Shown here piece after piece: positions 1 through 11,027 of a stretch of 64,000 nt of DNA. The stretch's first letter is position 1; the number at the start of each line of letters is the position of its first letter. The notes below the pieces were generated by a model, which ran no database searches, had not been told where the DNA came from, and saw nothing but the letters and a program-made list of their open reading frames with translations. This DNA comes from Calliopum simillimum (Eukaryota > Arthropoda > Insecta > Diptera > Lauxaniidae): assembly GCA_951812925.1 (NCBI GenBank), contig OX638370.1, positions 46,813,948-46,877,947 of the forward strand. Direction: 5' to 3'. The position numbers were made by a program, and so were the translations under genes.

Positions 1-180
1 CGCAAGTGTCAGTCCAATTCTAGCCCACATGGTGTGAGCTTAAATCGCTTCGTGTATTTTATTTTTTTTCAATAGTTTGTGCTTTGCTACACAGTAAAAC
101 ATTTTTCACATTTTTTTGAAATTTAAATATGATGTAAAAATTTAATAGTCATTGGGAGTAAAAATTTCAGATAGCAGAAA

Positions 181-1005
181 ATGCAAAGCTTGAAAAGCCT
201 CAGTGCTTAGTTTGCAATGAAACATTTTCCCTTGTGAAGAGTTTTAATTTAAATCGACACTATAAAACGATGCGCGATATGACCTTATAAAAAAACTTAA
301 AAGGCAAGTAACATTTGAGCACCCTGTTCCGTCTTTCCATTTGCGACAAAGTGCTCTTCATTAGCAAGTTCAAGAAAATCTTATGCTGATGGAATTTTTC
401 TAAAAAATTCGTGCATAGATATGCTAAAATGTTTTGGAGCTGAAGGGGAAGTTGTAGCGAAGAACTTTGCAAAAGTGCCATTGTCCAGATGGTCTGTAAC
501 CAGAAGAATAAAGGAAATAGGAATTCAAATTAAAAGTGCACTCGTAGAAAAAGTAAGAAAATGCGAATTTTATTCTTTAGCAATTGATGAAACCACCGAC
601 GTATCAGATGTGGCACAAGTTCTCATATACATATGGTTTGTATCCATAAATTCTAATACTTATGTTTGTATATTTAATAGCAATTAATTGGTTAATTAGG
701 TGGTATTGTGTAGTACTTATAGATAACCTAGATATGACCTACAAGCTGACCTCAAGATTATGGCAAATTCTGAAACAGGTTTTATTTTTTGGAAAAATTT
801 TTCGGCTGAAAAATATCCGAGTTTGGTAACGGAGATGCTCAAAATATATTTAATGTTTTCAAGCACAAACGTGTGTGAAAGTGGATTTTCACATTTAAAA
901 AAAAAAAAAAAACGAAACAGAATACCGTAGCACAATGTTGGGTTCTAATTTGCAGTATCTTTTCAAATTGCGCTTTCAAAACAAAGTAGTGATTATGAAA
1001 CTTTA
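181..1005 (+). pseudogene. hAT-type transposase remnant (GTF2IRD2/ZBED5-like)
   Basis: Three blocks on the + strand read as one decayed hAT transposase. At about 185-275 is a BED-like zinc finger (CLVCNETF followed by N-L-N-R-H-Y). At about 373-683 is the start of the catalytic region, with PLSRWSVTRRI and the motif LAIDETTDVSD. At 745-905 is the C-terminal hAT dimerisation segment (SSTNVCESGFSHLK), continuing after an A-run to about 1005 (STMLGSNLQYLF). Several hundred residues of the usual middle part are missing between 684 and 745, and stop codons and frameshifts break the rest. The assignment rests on these family motifs. No terminal repeats were identified, so the element borders are unknown. 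It is surely non-functional. Confidence 0.75.
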
Positions 1006-1538
1006 ATTTCAAATAATTTAAATTAAGGCTTTTTTTAGCGTTGAAATTTTATACATATTTTATGTATTTTTTTTTTTAGTTTTTTGTTTGAAAATAAAAT
1101 ATAAAATTGAATTGCACTTTCTAAAGAAAGAATTATTTATTTCTACTAATTTGTATGAAAATTTTTCTTAGTGTGGATATTATGTGTTTTTGTTATTGTT
1201 TTGAAGGAAACCAAAAAATGAATATCAGTAAACAACAACAATACAATTTGCAACAACAATTGCATATGCTGCTTTTCTACGAACTTCAAAAAATAAAATT
1301 CAATGCAAGCGACCGCAACAACAATTTCATGCAGCTTGAAGTCAAGTGAGTTGAAGCCTTTTTCGTTGCGATCGTCGAGCAACGGGAATTTAAAATTTTT
1401 ATGTTTTAATTTTTTTTGGAAGCATGCTTGGGGACTTACATTTTGCGTTACTTGTATGCGCACCTCTAATGTAGAGGTCTAACGAGTTTGTAATTGTAAG
1501 GAAAAATAATATGTTTCTATCTATCACACAATTTAGAA
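1006..1538. other. no recognised gene
   Basis: AT-rich stretch with a CAA-rich patch (1220-1330) that gives glutamine-rich short ORFs on one strand. I recognise no domain, terminal repeat or splice structure. Confidence 0.5.
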
Positions 1539-2042
1539 CTGTGCTGGATTCCCGGTCATAAAAATATTCCAGGAAATGTAAAGGCTGATGAATTAGCTAG
1601 AAAAGGCTCAATTGATGCTCACAGAGTATATTGATGACAGCGTTAAACCACCAATGTTGTGTTATTTCAAGAAAATTTCAGACGAAACGGTAATAGAGAT
1701 GATGAGCAGAAGGGGAAGATCGACTCATTATCGACTAAAACTAAGTTCAGTAAATTGCTTCTTAAGTGCAATAAAATAAAAATAAAATCATTTATAGCTG
1801 TAGTTATAGGACATAAGAGTTTGTGCAGGCATCCTGAATAAATGGGTTTTGAAACTGATGACCTTTGTAAATGGTGTAGGGACTGTAACGTTGAAGAGGA
1901 CAGTCAGCATTACCTTTTCCAGTGTCCTGCACTTGCAAAAACAAGATTTAAAATATTTCTCACCTTCTTTTTTCAGCATATGCGAGATCTTGCAGATATA
2001 GACCCGACTACTACCCTAAAGTACATTAAAGCATCTGAATGA
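1539..2042 (+). pseudogene. Non-LTR retrotransposon 3' end: RNase H tail and CCHC-like C-terminus
   Basis: The first part reads CWIPGHKNIPGNVKADELAR, the C-terminal RNase H block of I/LOA/R1-type non-LTR elements (consensus W-[IV]-P-G-H-x-G-x-x-G-N-x-x-A-D). After a frameshift, 1659-1841 (SKLLLKCNKIKIKSFIAVV, then GH) and 1842-2042 (LCKWCRDCNVEEDSQHYLFQ, then CPAL) match the C-terminal region that follows RNase H, with its C-x2-C-x8-H-x4-C zinc-binding spacing. An in-frame TAA at 1839-1841 interrupts the two parts. It is a 5'-truncated dead copy, as is usual for target-primed retrotransposition. The exact clade cannot be decided from this fragment. Confidence 0.7.
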
Positions 2043-2359
2043 GACCAGAAAACGAGAATCGCAGCCCAACAACCAGTGTCTTAGCTAAAATATGATTATG
2101 GTCTTATATAAAATAAGAACACCTATTTAAGAATGAATTGAATATATTTTATTGTACATACATTTTTGGAGTAAAGATCTGCCGTAAAAAAATATAAGGC
2201 CGCATCTTAAGTTACGGCCTTTCGAACTTTATTTCCCCATCGGATTAAGCAATTTTTTATCTGTATTTTAGTCCAATCGCCAATTTTTTTAAGTTTTTCA
2301 CTTCTCTTGCAAATTGCAAATAAAGAAATGTAAACATGACACCCTCTTTTCATATTTTT
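2043..2359. other. no recognised gene
   Basis: AT-rich spacer between the non-LTR fragment and HINE-like copy A1. The first part may be 3' UTR of the retrotransposon. Nothing else is recognised. Confidence 0.4.
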
Positions 2360-3261
2360 ATACCCTACACCCAGGGTATATTCACTTTGTCCTTCCGTTT
2401 GTAACGCAGAGAAGAAGGCGTGGCAGATATAGAAAAGTATATATATTCTTGATCAGCGTCATCTCCTGAGTCGATATAGCCATGTCCGTCTGTCTGGCTG
2501 GGTGGCTGGCTGGCTGTGTGTTGAAATACACTTTTTGGGAAAACTGTGCAAGATAATTCAATGAAATTTGTTATACTACCTCCGTCGTCAAAGATAGCTC
2601 GGGGGATTGAAAATGAGCGAAATCGGTCAACGGACACGCCTACCGCCCATACAAAAAATATATTCAAAATGCAATTTTAGGAATATTTTTCACGACAATG
2701 CAACCAAAATACGCATAAATACTAACCGCAAGCTCTGAGAAAAAATTTAACGAATTCGAACAAGAGGGCGTTGCACCTCCCATATAAGCAAAAGCTTCAA
2801 AACGCTATACTGAAAGCGTTTTTTGAGATATTCGAACCAAATTCGACTCAGGCACTAAGTATCAAAAATGAAAGCTCTCGACAAAAATTGGGTGCAATCG
2901 GACAAGGGGGCGTGGCACCTCCCATATAAGCAAAAGTTTCAAAATGCTATACTGAAAGTTTTTTGAGATAATCCAACCAAACTTCACTCAAATACTAAAG
3001 ACTATAAATGCACCCTCTAAGCTAAGACTAGACGAACTCGGACAAGAGGGCGTGGCACCTCCTATATAAGCAAAAGCCCCAAAACACTGTACTGAAAACG
3101 TTTTTCACTCAGACACTAAAAACTATAAATCCAAGCTCTGGACAAAAACTGGGTCAACTCGGACAAGACAGCGTAGCACCTCCCATATGAACAAAATTTT
3201 AAAAATACTGCAGTGTAGGGTATTTAATGTTTGGCCAGGCCAAATTTTACACCCTTATTAG
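2360..3261 (+). mobile_element. HINE/Helentron-like non-autonomous element, copy A1
   Basis: Member of a family found four times in the window. It begins ATACCCTACACCC directly after a T and ends with the hairpin TTTGGCCAGGCCAAA about a dozen bases before a terminal TTAG next to TT. A sub-terminal inverted repeat links the ends (ATACCCTACAC near 2360, GTGTAGGGTAT at 3212-3223). The 5' half has the block CTTGATCAGCGTCA and CATGTCCGTCTGTCTGG. The 3' half holds four tandem units of about 140 bp (starts near 2729, 2870, 3009, 3131), each with a core like GGGCGTGGCACCTCC and CCCATATAAGCAAAAG. It has no coding capacity; ORFs across it are chance. The architecture (hairpin, TT target, sub-terminal repeats, internal tandem units) is that of the fly HINE/DINE-1 group. 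Confidence 0.7.
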
Positions 3262-4057
3262 TTCATAATTCAAATGATAAAAGGCAGTAACTTCATACAA
3301 AAAAGATAAAAAATTAAATAGATTTTATAAGAGAAGTTGCTGCCATTTCTGAATAAAAATAAAATTTCGATTTTCACAAAACTATGAAAAACGAGTTGCG
3401 TCTTTTTATAATTTTACGGCAGAGATCCGTAGTCATCAAAAGGAGGAATCACAATGGACCAACAATATGCCGACGACGCTCTCATAACCTGACCTATCTA
3501 TCACATTGACGGTATCCTCATAGTCATAGGTTTCCTGATGAAAATCGTTATAACTCATAAAACCGTAATTTCCCGCAGCTAGCATTTTTATATTGTATTC
3601 AGAATTGTTGGCCTATTTGGATTTAGTGGTCCGAAAAATTCCTTTATCGAAACCTTTTTTTTTGAAAGTCCATTCGAACTTGAAAAAAAAAAACGGGGTA
3701 AAAATAGTGCTTCAGGAAAAAACAGTCACCTCCAACATTAAAAAAATGGTCATTTATTTTAAGTGTTAGTAGATAGTATAAAGACCGCTTATGGCATTTA
3801 TGAAAAAAAATTAACTTATCTTTCATAAGTTGGAGAAAAATTTTGACCTCATCCCAAATAAAAAAAGCTAAAATTGAAAAACTCGAAAAAACCATCGGCT
3901 TTGACCAGCGCTACAAAGCGAGCATTTGTTAATCGAACTGCATCATTAGATTTACGAATTTCCACCACATCAAAATTGATTTTCGCAACCAGTTTTGAGA
4001 ACTGTCGCCATTTTGTTTTAATTGAAAGAACGCTTATCGGCGCATTGCAAGTAATCG
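3262..4057. other. no convincing gene; possible RT trace
   Basis: Mostly AT-rich. At 3454-3489 a short frame reads MDQQYADDALIT, reminiscent of the YADD box of non-LTR reverse transcriptases, but it stops at once and no flanking RT motifs are visible. The longer ORF crossing 3849-4274 on the minus strand runs into the hAT terminus at 4066 and is not a gene. Confidence 0.3.
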
Positions 4058-4065
4058 CTTCAAAA
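4058..4065. repeat. hAT target-site duplication, left
   Basis: CTTCAAAA, identical to 7977-7984. Eight bases is the duplication length diagnostic of hAT transposition. Confidence 0.85.
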
Positions 4066-5515
4066 TAAGGCGGCCAACCGTCCCGGATTTTCCGGGATGG
4101 TTCCGCATTTGTGGCTTTTGTCCCGCAGGATTTTTTCATCCCGGAAAGACCCGGAATTACGTAATATGTCGCGCATGGCCCGCCCTTGCTCTTTTTAGAT
4201 ATTTTTTTACAATCTCGAATCTTAATATGCTTAATATCCGCGTGCACATTACCATTTTTGCGTTCGTTTAGCATTTACTTAACTCATGCGATATCTGAAC
4301 ACAACCAAGTGTGTATATTGCTAAATGGAACTTATCCGTATCATTATAGATAACTTTAATTTGCGTTTCTAATCACTTGTGATTTTGACGTAAACAAAAT
4401 TAAATATAAACTTGAGTTGGAATTTGTTTAAGACAAAGTTTTTTATAAATTTTTCCACTGCACCAGCTTCACTACCGCGAAGGAAACACACAAATTTTTG
4501 TTTTATTTAAAAAATGCCACCGAACGCGAAGAAGCGATCTTGTTAATTTAGTGAAGACTTGCAAAAAGAATTCCCTTTCTTACAAAAGGGTTTTACACCC
4601 TCGGAAGTACACTGCAACAAATGTAATGGGACATTTTCAGTCATTTACGGAGGCCGAAATGATATCCAAAGGCATTTCACATCAGACAAGCATAAAAAAG
4701 CACTAACTTCTGCCATTTCGTCTTTATCGGTTAAAACTTACTTCCGTCAAGAAAAATATGGTGAGAAAGAAGCAGAGCTGGCAAAAGCCTAAAGTTTGTG
4801 GGCTTTCCGTACGGTATGTCACAGTCAAAGTTTTCGTTCGATGGAAAGCACTTCCAAACTAATTCAAAAACTTTTTGATAAAAAATTGTCCTGCGGGAAA
4901 ACCAAATGCGAAGCTATTGCAAAGAACGTGATTGCACCGTATTCTTCAGATATTCTTAAGGCGGAACTTAACGACGTCCCATATGTCTCTTTATTTACAG
5001 ATGCTTCGAACCATAAAGACATGAAAATATTTCCAACGCTTGTGAGGCACTTTCACCCTACAACAGGCATTTAAGTCAAAATATTGGATCTGGTGATTTT
5101 ACCTGGCAAGACCGCTGTTATTATATACGATTTTTTGATGGATATTCTTGAAAAGCACAATCTTAAAGAGAAAGTTGTTGGATTTTGTGCAGATAATGCA
5201 AATACAAATTTCGGCGGGGCTCAACGTGAGGGTCAATGCAATGTTATTAGAAAACTTCAAGAAGGTTTAGGAAAACCAATAGTTGGTGTAGGCTGCTCAG
5301 CTCATATCGCACACAATGCTATTCAAACAGCCGCAGATCTGTTACCAGTGGACGTTGAACATATAGTTACGAAGATTTATTCGAACTTTTATTTATACAC
5401 TGTGCGCATAGAAAATCTTAAAGATTTTTCGCAAGAAAAGTGTCCTAACATACATGTACTACATAAATTTTTCTCTAATGAATGCTCAGAGCTGTGGTTA
5501 AAATTTTTTCATGTA

Positions 5516-6567
5516 CACACAAAAAAATATTGAACATAATATTTATGAACGGCATTCATACACCGAAATTCATTGATTTTCAAATCAAAATTTTTCATTA
5601 AAATTTTTTGATTTTAAGAACGATTCATTAATCGCAAGTACATGAGTTCATAAATATTTTTCTATGAGGAATTTTTTTATGAACTTCCGTTCTTAAATTT
5701 TAAGAATTTTTTCGTACGAATAACAACGTTTCATAAATCTACAGATACAAATTTTATGCATGTTTACATAAAATTAAACAAAACGTTCATAAATTTTAAG
5801 TAAAAGTGTCATCAATTTGAAATATTATTTTTATGTCGTATTTCATCTTCTTCTTTTGGTTCTAGACTGGTTTATGATAAATTCTAAATAAAGTATTGTT
5901 GAAAGTTCCTTTCTATATGGCTCACACTATCATGCTATGTGTGTATTCTCCTGGAGCTTCTAGGTATTGAAGCATGCTATAGTAAGTATTTTTTTCCCAA
6001 GAGGAAAAATAGCGCCTTAAAAAGCGTTCTTTAGCATCAAGTGCTTACTTTCCTTAAGACACACCACTCCATTTCAATACTGTATGTCCTATGCCTTGGA
6101 GCTTGATCGTTTTCCTAATAAAAAAAAAAAAATAATAAAAAAAACTTTCACCCGCATTGGGGTTCGAACCCGGAAACCAAAGCGCAAAGAAATATTACTA
6201 GCTCCTTATCACATACGCTACAGACTCCTCTGACGTTTTTGTGTAAAATTTGTATTTAAAAGCTTAATCGAATTTTTTTATTTTGAAAAAAAAAAAAAAA
6301 AAAATTTATGAATTTGGTTTTTAGATTTTATGAACGAATTCTTACGTTTTAAAAATAATTCATAAAAAAATTTACGAATTTTGTTCTTAGATTTTAAGAA
6401 AAGTTCTTACATTTTATGAATAATTCATAAGCGTACGTATGCCTTGTTTAACGTATGATTGAAAATACTTATAGTCAATGAATGCTGTTCTCGGCTCAAA
6501 TTCGATGAATTTTTTCGTTATTAATAATAAATTTTTCATTAATATTATGTCCCTTTTTTTTTGTGTG
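5516..6567. mobile_element. TA-flanked MITE inside the hAT transposase
   Basis: Starts CACACAAAAAAA and ends with the complement TTTTTTTGTGTG. Both ends abut TA (5514-5515 and 6568-6569), the target duplication of Tc1/mariner-type insertions. The similarity continues inward through ACATAATATTWATGAA, giving a TIR of about 35 bp. Removing it restores the hAT reading frame across cat-gta-caa (H-V-Q), which proves it inserted later. The inside is AT-rich with many repeats of a TTCATAAAATTTAAGAAC type and carries a tRNA-like B-box segment on the minus strand (about 6145-6230). There is no transposase; it is presumably moved in trans. Confidence 0.85.
6145..6232 (-). repeat. tRNA-derived SINE-like segment with B box and T-run
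   Basis: On the minus strand the segment has GGGTTCGAACCCC, a perfect RNA polymerase III B box. About 45 bases upstream is an A-box-like TAGCGTATGTG, and just downstream a T-run that would act as pol III terminator. It does not fold into a complete tRNA by eye. I read it as a tRNA-derived SINE head inside the MITE, not as a tRNA gene. Confidence 0.45.
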
Positions 6568-6978
6568 TACAAGCATCTCTATTTAACAATTCCGTAAAAA
6601 TGATGGAAGCAGACAAAATTAGTTACACAGAAGTTTCACGGTTGTTTGTGGACTTGCAAAACAAATACACCAATCGGCTGGAAAACAATTATATTCCTTT
6701 GACTATAAGAAATGATCTGACAAAACTTGTAGATAGCGGTCAAATCACCAACAATTATTTTATGGGACAGATTCGTAACTTTTATCACAATTGCATCCAG
6801 TACCTTCAAAAGTATATTCACCAATACAGTGATTTTAAAACATATGCTTGGATCCTATTAAAACAAAGTTTGAAATGGCCCGATGTACAGCAGACTTACA
6901 AACAACTAAAAAAAAATTCTATTTTTGAACAGACATTTACTTTATATACAAATTTTTTTGCTTCTACATCACATGCGT

Positions 6979-7270
6979 GAGCAGCGCAGAGGATATGTAT
7001 CTGACTATCATACGGAAGGGCCAGGGTTCGTACCCCAGCGCCGGTCAGCTATTTTTTTTTTTTTTGTTGTTTGAACTATACAGTAAGGTAAATATCACGC
7101 CAATTTTTTCATAAAAATTACTAGCAAACATACATTCTGAATTGACTAAAAAAAGTAAGGTGAAATTTATTTCGGTGTAAAGTTGTCACTATTCTGACTT
7201 GAAATTCTGGTACAATTTATGAGAAATAAAGTAGCAAGTACTATTTTTTTTCTCCGTGCACGATGTAATG
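6979..7270 (+). mobile_element. SINE-like insertion in the hAT element
   Basis: A block unrelated to hAT transposase separates the two conserved coding parts. It opens with GAGCAGCGCAGAGGATATG, then carries the B-box-like AGGGTTCGTACCCC (near 7020) and GCCGGTCAGCTA followed by about 15 T residues, a pol III-type terminator. About 200 bp of AT-rich sequence follow. The ends look weakly inverted (ACATCACATGCGTG near 6967; CGTGCACGATGT near 7254-7265), so a small MITE with a tRNA-like inside is an alternative. Borders are approximate. Confidence 0.45.
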
Positions 7271-7902
7271 AAGAAAAAGGAAGAAGGTGAAGAGTGATAC
7301 GGAACAACGATGGGTGGAGGTGTTCCAAAATTTTAAAGACAACGGAGTCCCATTTAAAAATTGCCTATCCGTCGTCCAGTACCTTCTTTATTTTCCAGGA
7401 ACAAATGCACCAACAGAAAGAGTATTCTCTTTAATGAATGCATTTCGGACATCGGAAAAAACATCGTTGAAAGTTGATACATTACACGCAATGCTTGTTC
7501 TAAATTTTAACATGGACAGTAGAGTGCCCACAAGATATATGAAATGTGCAAAGTTGTGAATTTGTTTGCTCCCCGTCCATTTCCTGAAATTAGAGGTCAA
7601 AAAAATAAGATCTCAATAAAAAATTTGGAATCGGTAGTGGAAAAAACTCAGCCGGTTTTCGATCAAAGGTCGAAAAATTGACTAAAAAACGGGAAGTCGC
7701 TTTGACTGCCCGTTACTTGGAAACTATTAATTTTTTCGTGGTGTTTTGAAGGCAACTTTTGTAGAGCATGAAAACCCAGAATTGGTAAAAAAATGTTACT
7801 CTTGTGAAAAATATGATTTCAAAAACAAAATATAAATATTGTCAAAATACGAATCGTATGTTCTTCCTTATTTAAGTGCACCACATTCCATATGCCTTTC
7901 AG

Positions 7903-7923
7903 CCCCCCCCCCCCCCCCCCCCC
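7903..7923. repeat. poly(C) run of 21
   Basis: Uninterrupted C run close to the right end of the hAT element. Homopolymers of this length are prone to sequencing length error. Confidence 0.9.
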
Positions 7924-7984
7924 ATCAACACCACGGTAATGTCCCGCATTGACTTTTTGGGAAGTTGGCCGTCTTACTTCAAAA

Positions 7985-8866
7985 GGCCTTTTTTCGTAAG
8001 CAGTAAGCTTTAGAGCGCTTACATCCTAGGATATGCAATGTTAAAAAGAAAGAATAGCAGTTACGGAGCAAAGGCGCTCATTGACGAAAAAGAAGTACAT
8101 CCGAAGGGTTTCCTAAGCGCTTCTTGAGAAGGAACTACTTACATATGTACATACATCTCTTTAGGAAGGAGCAATATCTTAGCAATGACGCCAACAAAAA
8201 ATAAAACTGTATTATTTCAAACTGATGGCTCATTCAATTGTGTATTTTTTTACATTTGAAAGAAAGTTTTTTTTTTTAAATAAGTATAAAAGAAAATAAA
8301 TCATTGACCTTTAAGTACTAAACTCGTTCCTAACCAAATATACAGAAAGATTTGCGGAGTGGAAATGATTTTCGCAGCTCATTAATCAATTAGAAATACC
8401 AAGCAAATACTTTCTCCGCCACAAATAAATTTATTTGCAAGATTTGTATCCTAATTGCTTTCTAGTGGACATGATATTTATTGGTTTAATTTATAACAAA
8501 GCTTATAGGGATACTTATTGATAGGTTAATCGATGCAAAAATTTCTCCATCCAAACCCATTTGTTTGCGTTAATATAAGTACATTAGTATTTTTGGAATT
8601 TATGTGTATACAAAACAGTAAGATATTAAAAGAAAAAATTTAAAATATTTTACCAATTCAAAAGCGTCAAGGCTGCACTTCATACTGATTGTTGCCTGCG
8701 AACTTTAATAGTTACTTAAGTTCTGCTTATCCACTTTTTAGATTCAAACTAAGTATTTCCCTGACTATAAGAAAGCATTAAAAAAGGATTTGAGTCTTTT
8801 ATTTGAACAGAGAAGACAACATGATTATATGAATATACCAAAATTTTGTAATAGTAACTAATGATT
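7985..8866. other. no recognised gene
   Basis: AT-rich unique-looking sequence between the hAT duplication and the mariner. No domains, TIRs or tandem units were recognised. Confidence 0.5.
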
Positions 8867-8868
8867 TA

Positions 8869-10167
8869 ACAGGTCATTCAATAAGTCCGTAGGATAAGTA
8901 AGAAAAAAACAAAATTTTGACAAAACTCGATTTTATTATTCAACATAGTTGCCTTGGAGGACGATACAATGAGTATAGCGGTTTTCCAACTTTTCGATAT
9001 CACTTTTATAGTACAATTTCTCTTTCTCGTCAAAATAGACCTCAGTTGCAGAGATTACTTCATCATTGGACTTAAATTTCTTTGCAGCAAGCATTCTCTT
9101 GAGATCTGAAAACAGGAAAAAGTCGCTGTGGGCTAAATCTGTAGAATACGGTGGGTGGGTAAGTAATTCGAAGCCCAATTCATTCAATTTTGCCGTCGTT
9201 TTCATCGATTTGTGACACGGTGCATTGTCTTGGTGAAACAACACTTTTTTCGTTTGCAAATGTGGCAGTTTCTTTGCGATTTCAGCCTTCAATCGATCCA
9301 AAAGTGAACAATAATAGTCGCTGTTGATGGTGGTTCTTTTTTGGAGATAGTCGATGAATATTGTTCCCTTCGCATCCCAAAATACCGACGCCATTACCTT
9401 ACTGGCCGACTGTTGCGTCTTTGCTCGCTTTGAATTCAGTTCGTCGACTGCTGTCCACTCAGCTGAGTGTATTTTGGATTTTGGTGTGTATTTGTGAAGC
9501 CATGTTTCATCCATTGTCACATATCGACGATAAAATTCGATTTTATTGTGGCTTAACAGCGCCAAACACTCCACTGAAGCATCAATTCGTTGTTGTTTTT
9601 GGTCTACTGTGAGCTCACGCGGCAGCCACTTTGCACAGAGCTTTTGCATACCCAAATGTTCATGTAAAATGGTAAAGACACTACCATCTGATATCTCTAC
9701 AATGTCAGCTAGCTCGTGCACCTTCAATTTGCGATCGTTCATAACCAAATTGTGGATTTTTTTGATGTTTTCTGGAATAACAGCCTCATTTGAGCGTCAA
9801 CTGCGCTCTGCATCATTTGTGCTGGTACAACCACGTTTAAATTCAGCAATCCACATTTTTACCATTTGTCTCGATGGAGCAGGGTTCAGCTAAGGTTTAT
9901 CAAGCCATTGTTTGGTTTCCACTGTATTTTTTTTTTTTTCATCAAAAAGCAATGCTTTATCAAAGCTCGAAATTCACTTTTTTCCATTTTTTTTTTCACT
10001 AACAAAAGTTGCTTCACACAAACTGCTATAACTCACGAATCAATAGTCAGTTTTCTGTCAAATTTATACACATATCATTTGATGGTTGGTACTAAATAAA
10101 AATTATATGGAAAAAATTCTAGTAACACCATCTATGTGTCATCCTACAGACTTATTGAATGACCTGT
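8869..10167 (-). mobile_element. Complete mariner element (rosa/irritans type)
   Basis: Inverted termini ACAGGTCATTCAATAAGTC at both ends (differing inside only at single positions) and TA duplications (8867-8868 and 10168-10169) frame a 1299-bp unit, the usual mariner length. The only gene is the minus-strand transposase. The terminal sequence and transposase style recall the rosa/irritans/vertumnana mariners of flies. The lesions lie in the coding N-terminus while both termini are intact, so it could be mobilised only by a transposase supplied elsewhere. Confidence 0.9.
8936..9987 (-). pseudogene. mariner transposase (DD34D), disrupted N-terminus
   Basis: ATG at 9987 begins MEKSEFRALIKHCF, the standard mariner start. 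A frameshift in an A-run (about 9930-9942) and stops at the N-terminal helix-turn-helix break the first 80 or so residues. From 9748 to 8936 the frame is open (270 codons). It has the WLPRELTVDQK linker (WVPHEL-like), first Asp in VTMDETWLHKY, second in VLFHQDNAPCHKS, and third in DLAHSDFFLF with 34 residues between the last two, i.e. DD34D. The usual DLAPSD is DLAHSD here. Full length would be about 350 residues, as in intact mariners. Confidence 0.9.
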
Positions 10168-10169
10168 TA

Positions 10170-10734
10170 TTTGATACAGGCGAATCGAATATATGATATT
10201 ATTTAAAGAGCGGCATATATGAGGTATATTACACAGTGCTACAGTGATTTTACACTTTGTATCAGACTTAGCAGATATCATAGGTCTGGTCGAGTACTTA
10301 ATATGCCTGTACATAAAAATTGTAATACACCCTCAAAATCTTAAGTTACACTCAAAAAACTTTTTTTTTGCAAATTCTGACTTTCCTCTAAAATATCTCC
10401 ACATAAGTATTTACTTCCATTTGACTTAAGCTATAGTAAGTATATATTTTTTGAATGGCCATAAATTCTTTTTTTTTTTTTCAAATCAATGAAAAAATAC
10501 AGAATCGGCTAAGGAATAACTGAGTTAAAAATTTACAGTTTTCGAGTTACATAAGTATATCCGATATCTGAAAGATTCGAACAGTTTTTATACATTTTTT
10601 TATAAAGAATCTTTGCTAACTTCGAATACCATCAACAAAGTTCGTCTAAAGGAACGTCTATGTTAGAAATGTTTTGAAAGTAAGTTCTTCCAAGAAAGGT
10701 CCATGATAAGATGTAACAAAAAAGCCCAGATTAT
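10170..10734. other. no recognised gene
   Basis: AT-rich sequence downstream of the mariner. No domain, terminal repeat or tandem structure was recognised. Confidence 0.4.
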
Positions 10735-11027
10735 GACTAGTGAAGAGCAAAATTAGTCTTGCTCTTGCGTCTTGTTCTTGGTCTTGCTAATTTTGCGAGA
10801 CCAAGACCAAGATGCTGATATTTTTGCAAGACCAAGACTGCTATGGTTTTGAAATTTTGAATACTCAATATTTCTGAAAATTTTTCAAGACCAAGACCGA
10901 GACCAAGACTTAATGAGCAAGATCACGACCAAGCCCAAGACTCAATATCAAAATCAAGACCAAGACTCAATGTGCAAGAACAAGACCAAGACTGCTATGG
11001 TCTTGGTCTTGGTTTGCTCATCACTAA
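10735..11027. repeat. Degenerate CAAGAC/GTCTTG hexamer satellite with switched strand
   Basis: An imperfect array of CAAGACCAAGAC units. The first about 60 bases carry the complement (CTTGCTCTTGCGTCTTG), the bulk is on the other strand, and the end switches again (GGTCTTGGTCTTGGT near 11000). The array is therefore able to fold on itself. It has no coding meaning. Confidence 0.75.

Larger units (their letters stand above)
4514..7559 (+). pseudogene. hAT transposase, BED-finger type, interrupted
   Basis: The start at ATG 4514 (MPPNAKKRSC) fits a BED-finger hAT protein. The frame is broken by in-frame stops at 4544-4546, 4790-4792 and about 5072-5074, although reading continues in the same frame after each. 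Recognisable parts are the BED zinc finger (VHCNKCNGTF ... IQRHFTSDKH, about 4610-4695), a catalytic-domain segment (VSLFTDASNHK near 4990, then VVGFCADNANTNFGG at 5175-5217, then VGCSAHIAHNAIQTAAD near 5290), the stretch either side of the MITE insertion, and the C-terminal dimerisation domain at 7395-7500 (FPGTNAPTERVFSLMNAF). Two insertions split it at 5516 and about 6979. Catalysis would be DNA cut-and-paste; this copy cannot encode it. Confidence 0.85.
4066..7976 (+). mobile_element. Complete hAT transposon with nested insertions
   Basis: Terminal inverted repeats TAAGGCGGCCAAC (4066) and its near-complement at 7964-7976 (one mismatch in 13) are flanked by the perfect 8-bp duplication CTTCAAAA. 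TCCCGCA/TCCCGGA-type sub-terminal repeats lie near both ends (4080-4150, 7935-7952), as is common in hAT elements. It contains a broken BED-finger hAT transposase (4514-7559), a 1052-bp MITE at 5516-6567 and a SINE-like piece at about 6979-7270. A 21-base C run lies at 7903-7923. Its TIR and sub-terminal TCCCG motifs resemble those of the non-autonomous hAT at 17273-18700, so the two may be related families. Confidence 0.85.

Noticed and set aside
1155..1349. Glutamine-rich 64-codon ORF
   Set aside because: Low-complexity CAA repeats; no start context or homology.
2365..2667. 100-codon ORF on the minus strand, recurring in all copies of the HINE-like family
   Set aside because: The frame is shared only because the element is repeated; it crosses the simple GGCT microsatellite, shows frame changes between copies and has no domain. 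The family is non-coding.
3454..3489. MDQQYADDALIT as a reverse-transcriptase box
   Set aside because: Followed at once by a stop and without any other RT motif within several hundred bases; could be a relic but cannot be supported.
3849..4274. 141-codon minus-strand ORF
   Set aside because: Spans the left end and target duplication of the hAT element, so it cannot be an ancestral gene.
6145..6232. Functional tRNA gene
   Set aside because: A and B boxes are suggestive but no acceptor or anticodon arm pairing is visible and the segment lies inside a MITE; treated as SINE-like.
7903..7923. Poly(C) run as regulatory structure
   Set aside because: Long homopolymer in a dead transposon, and prone to sequencing error; no reason to infer function.
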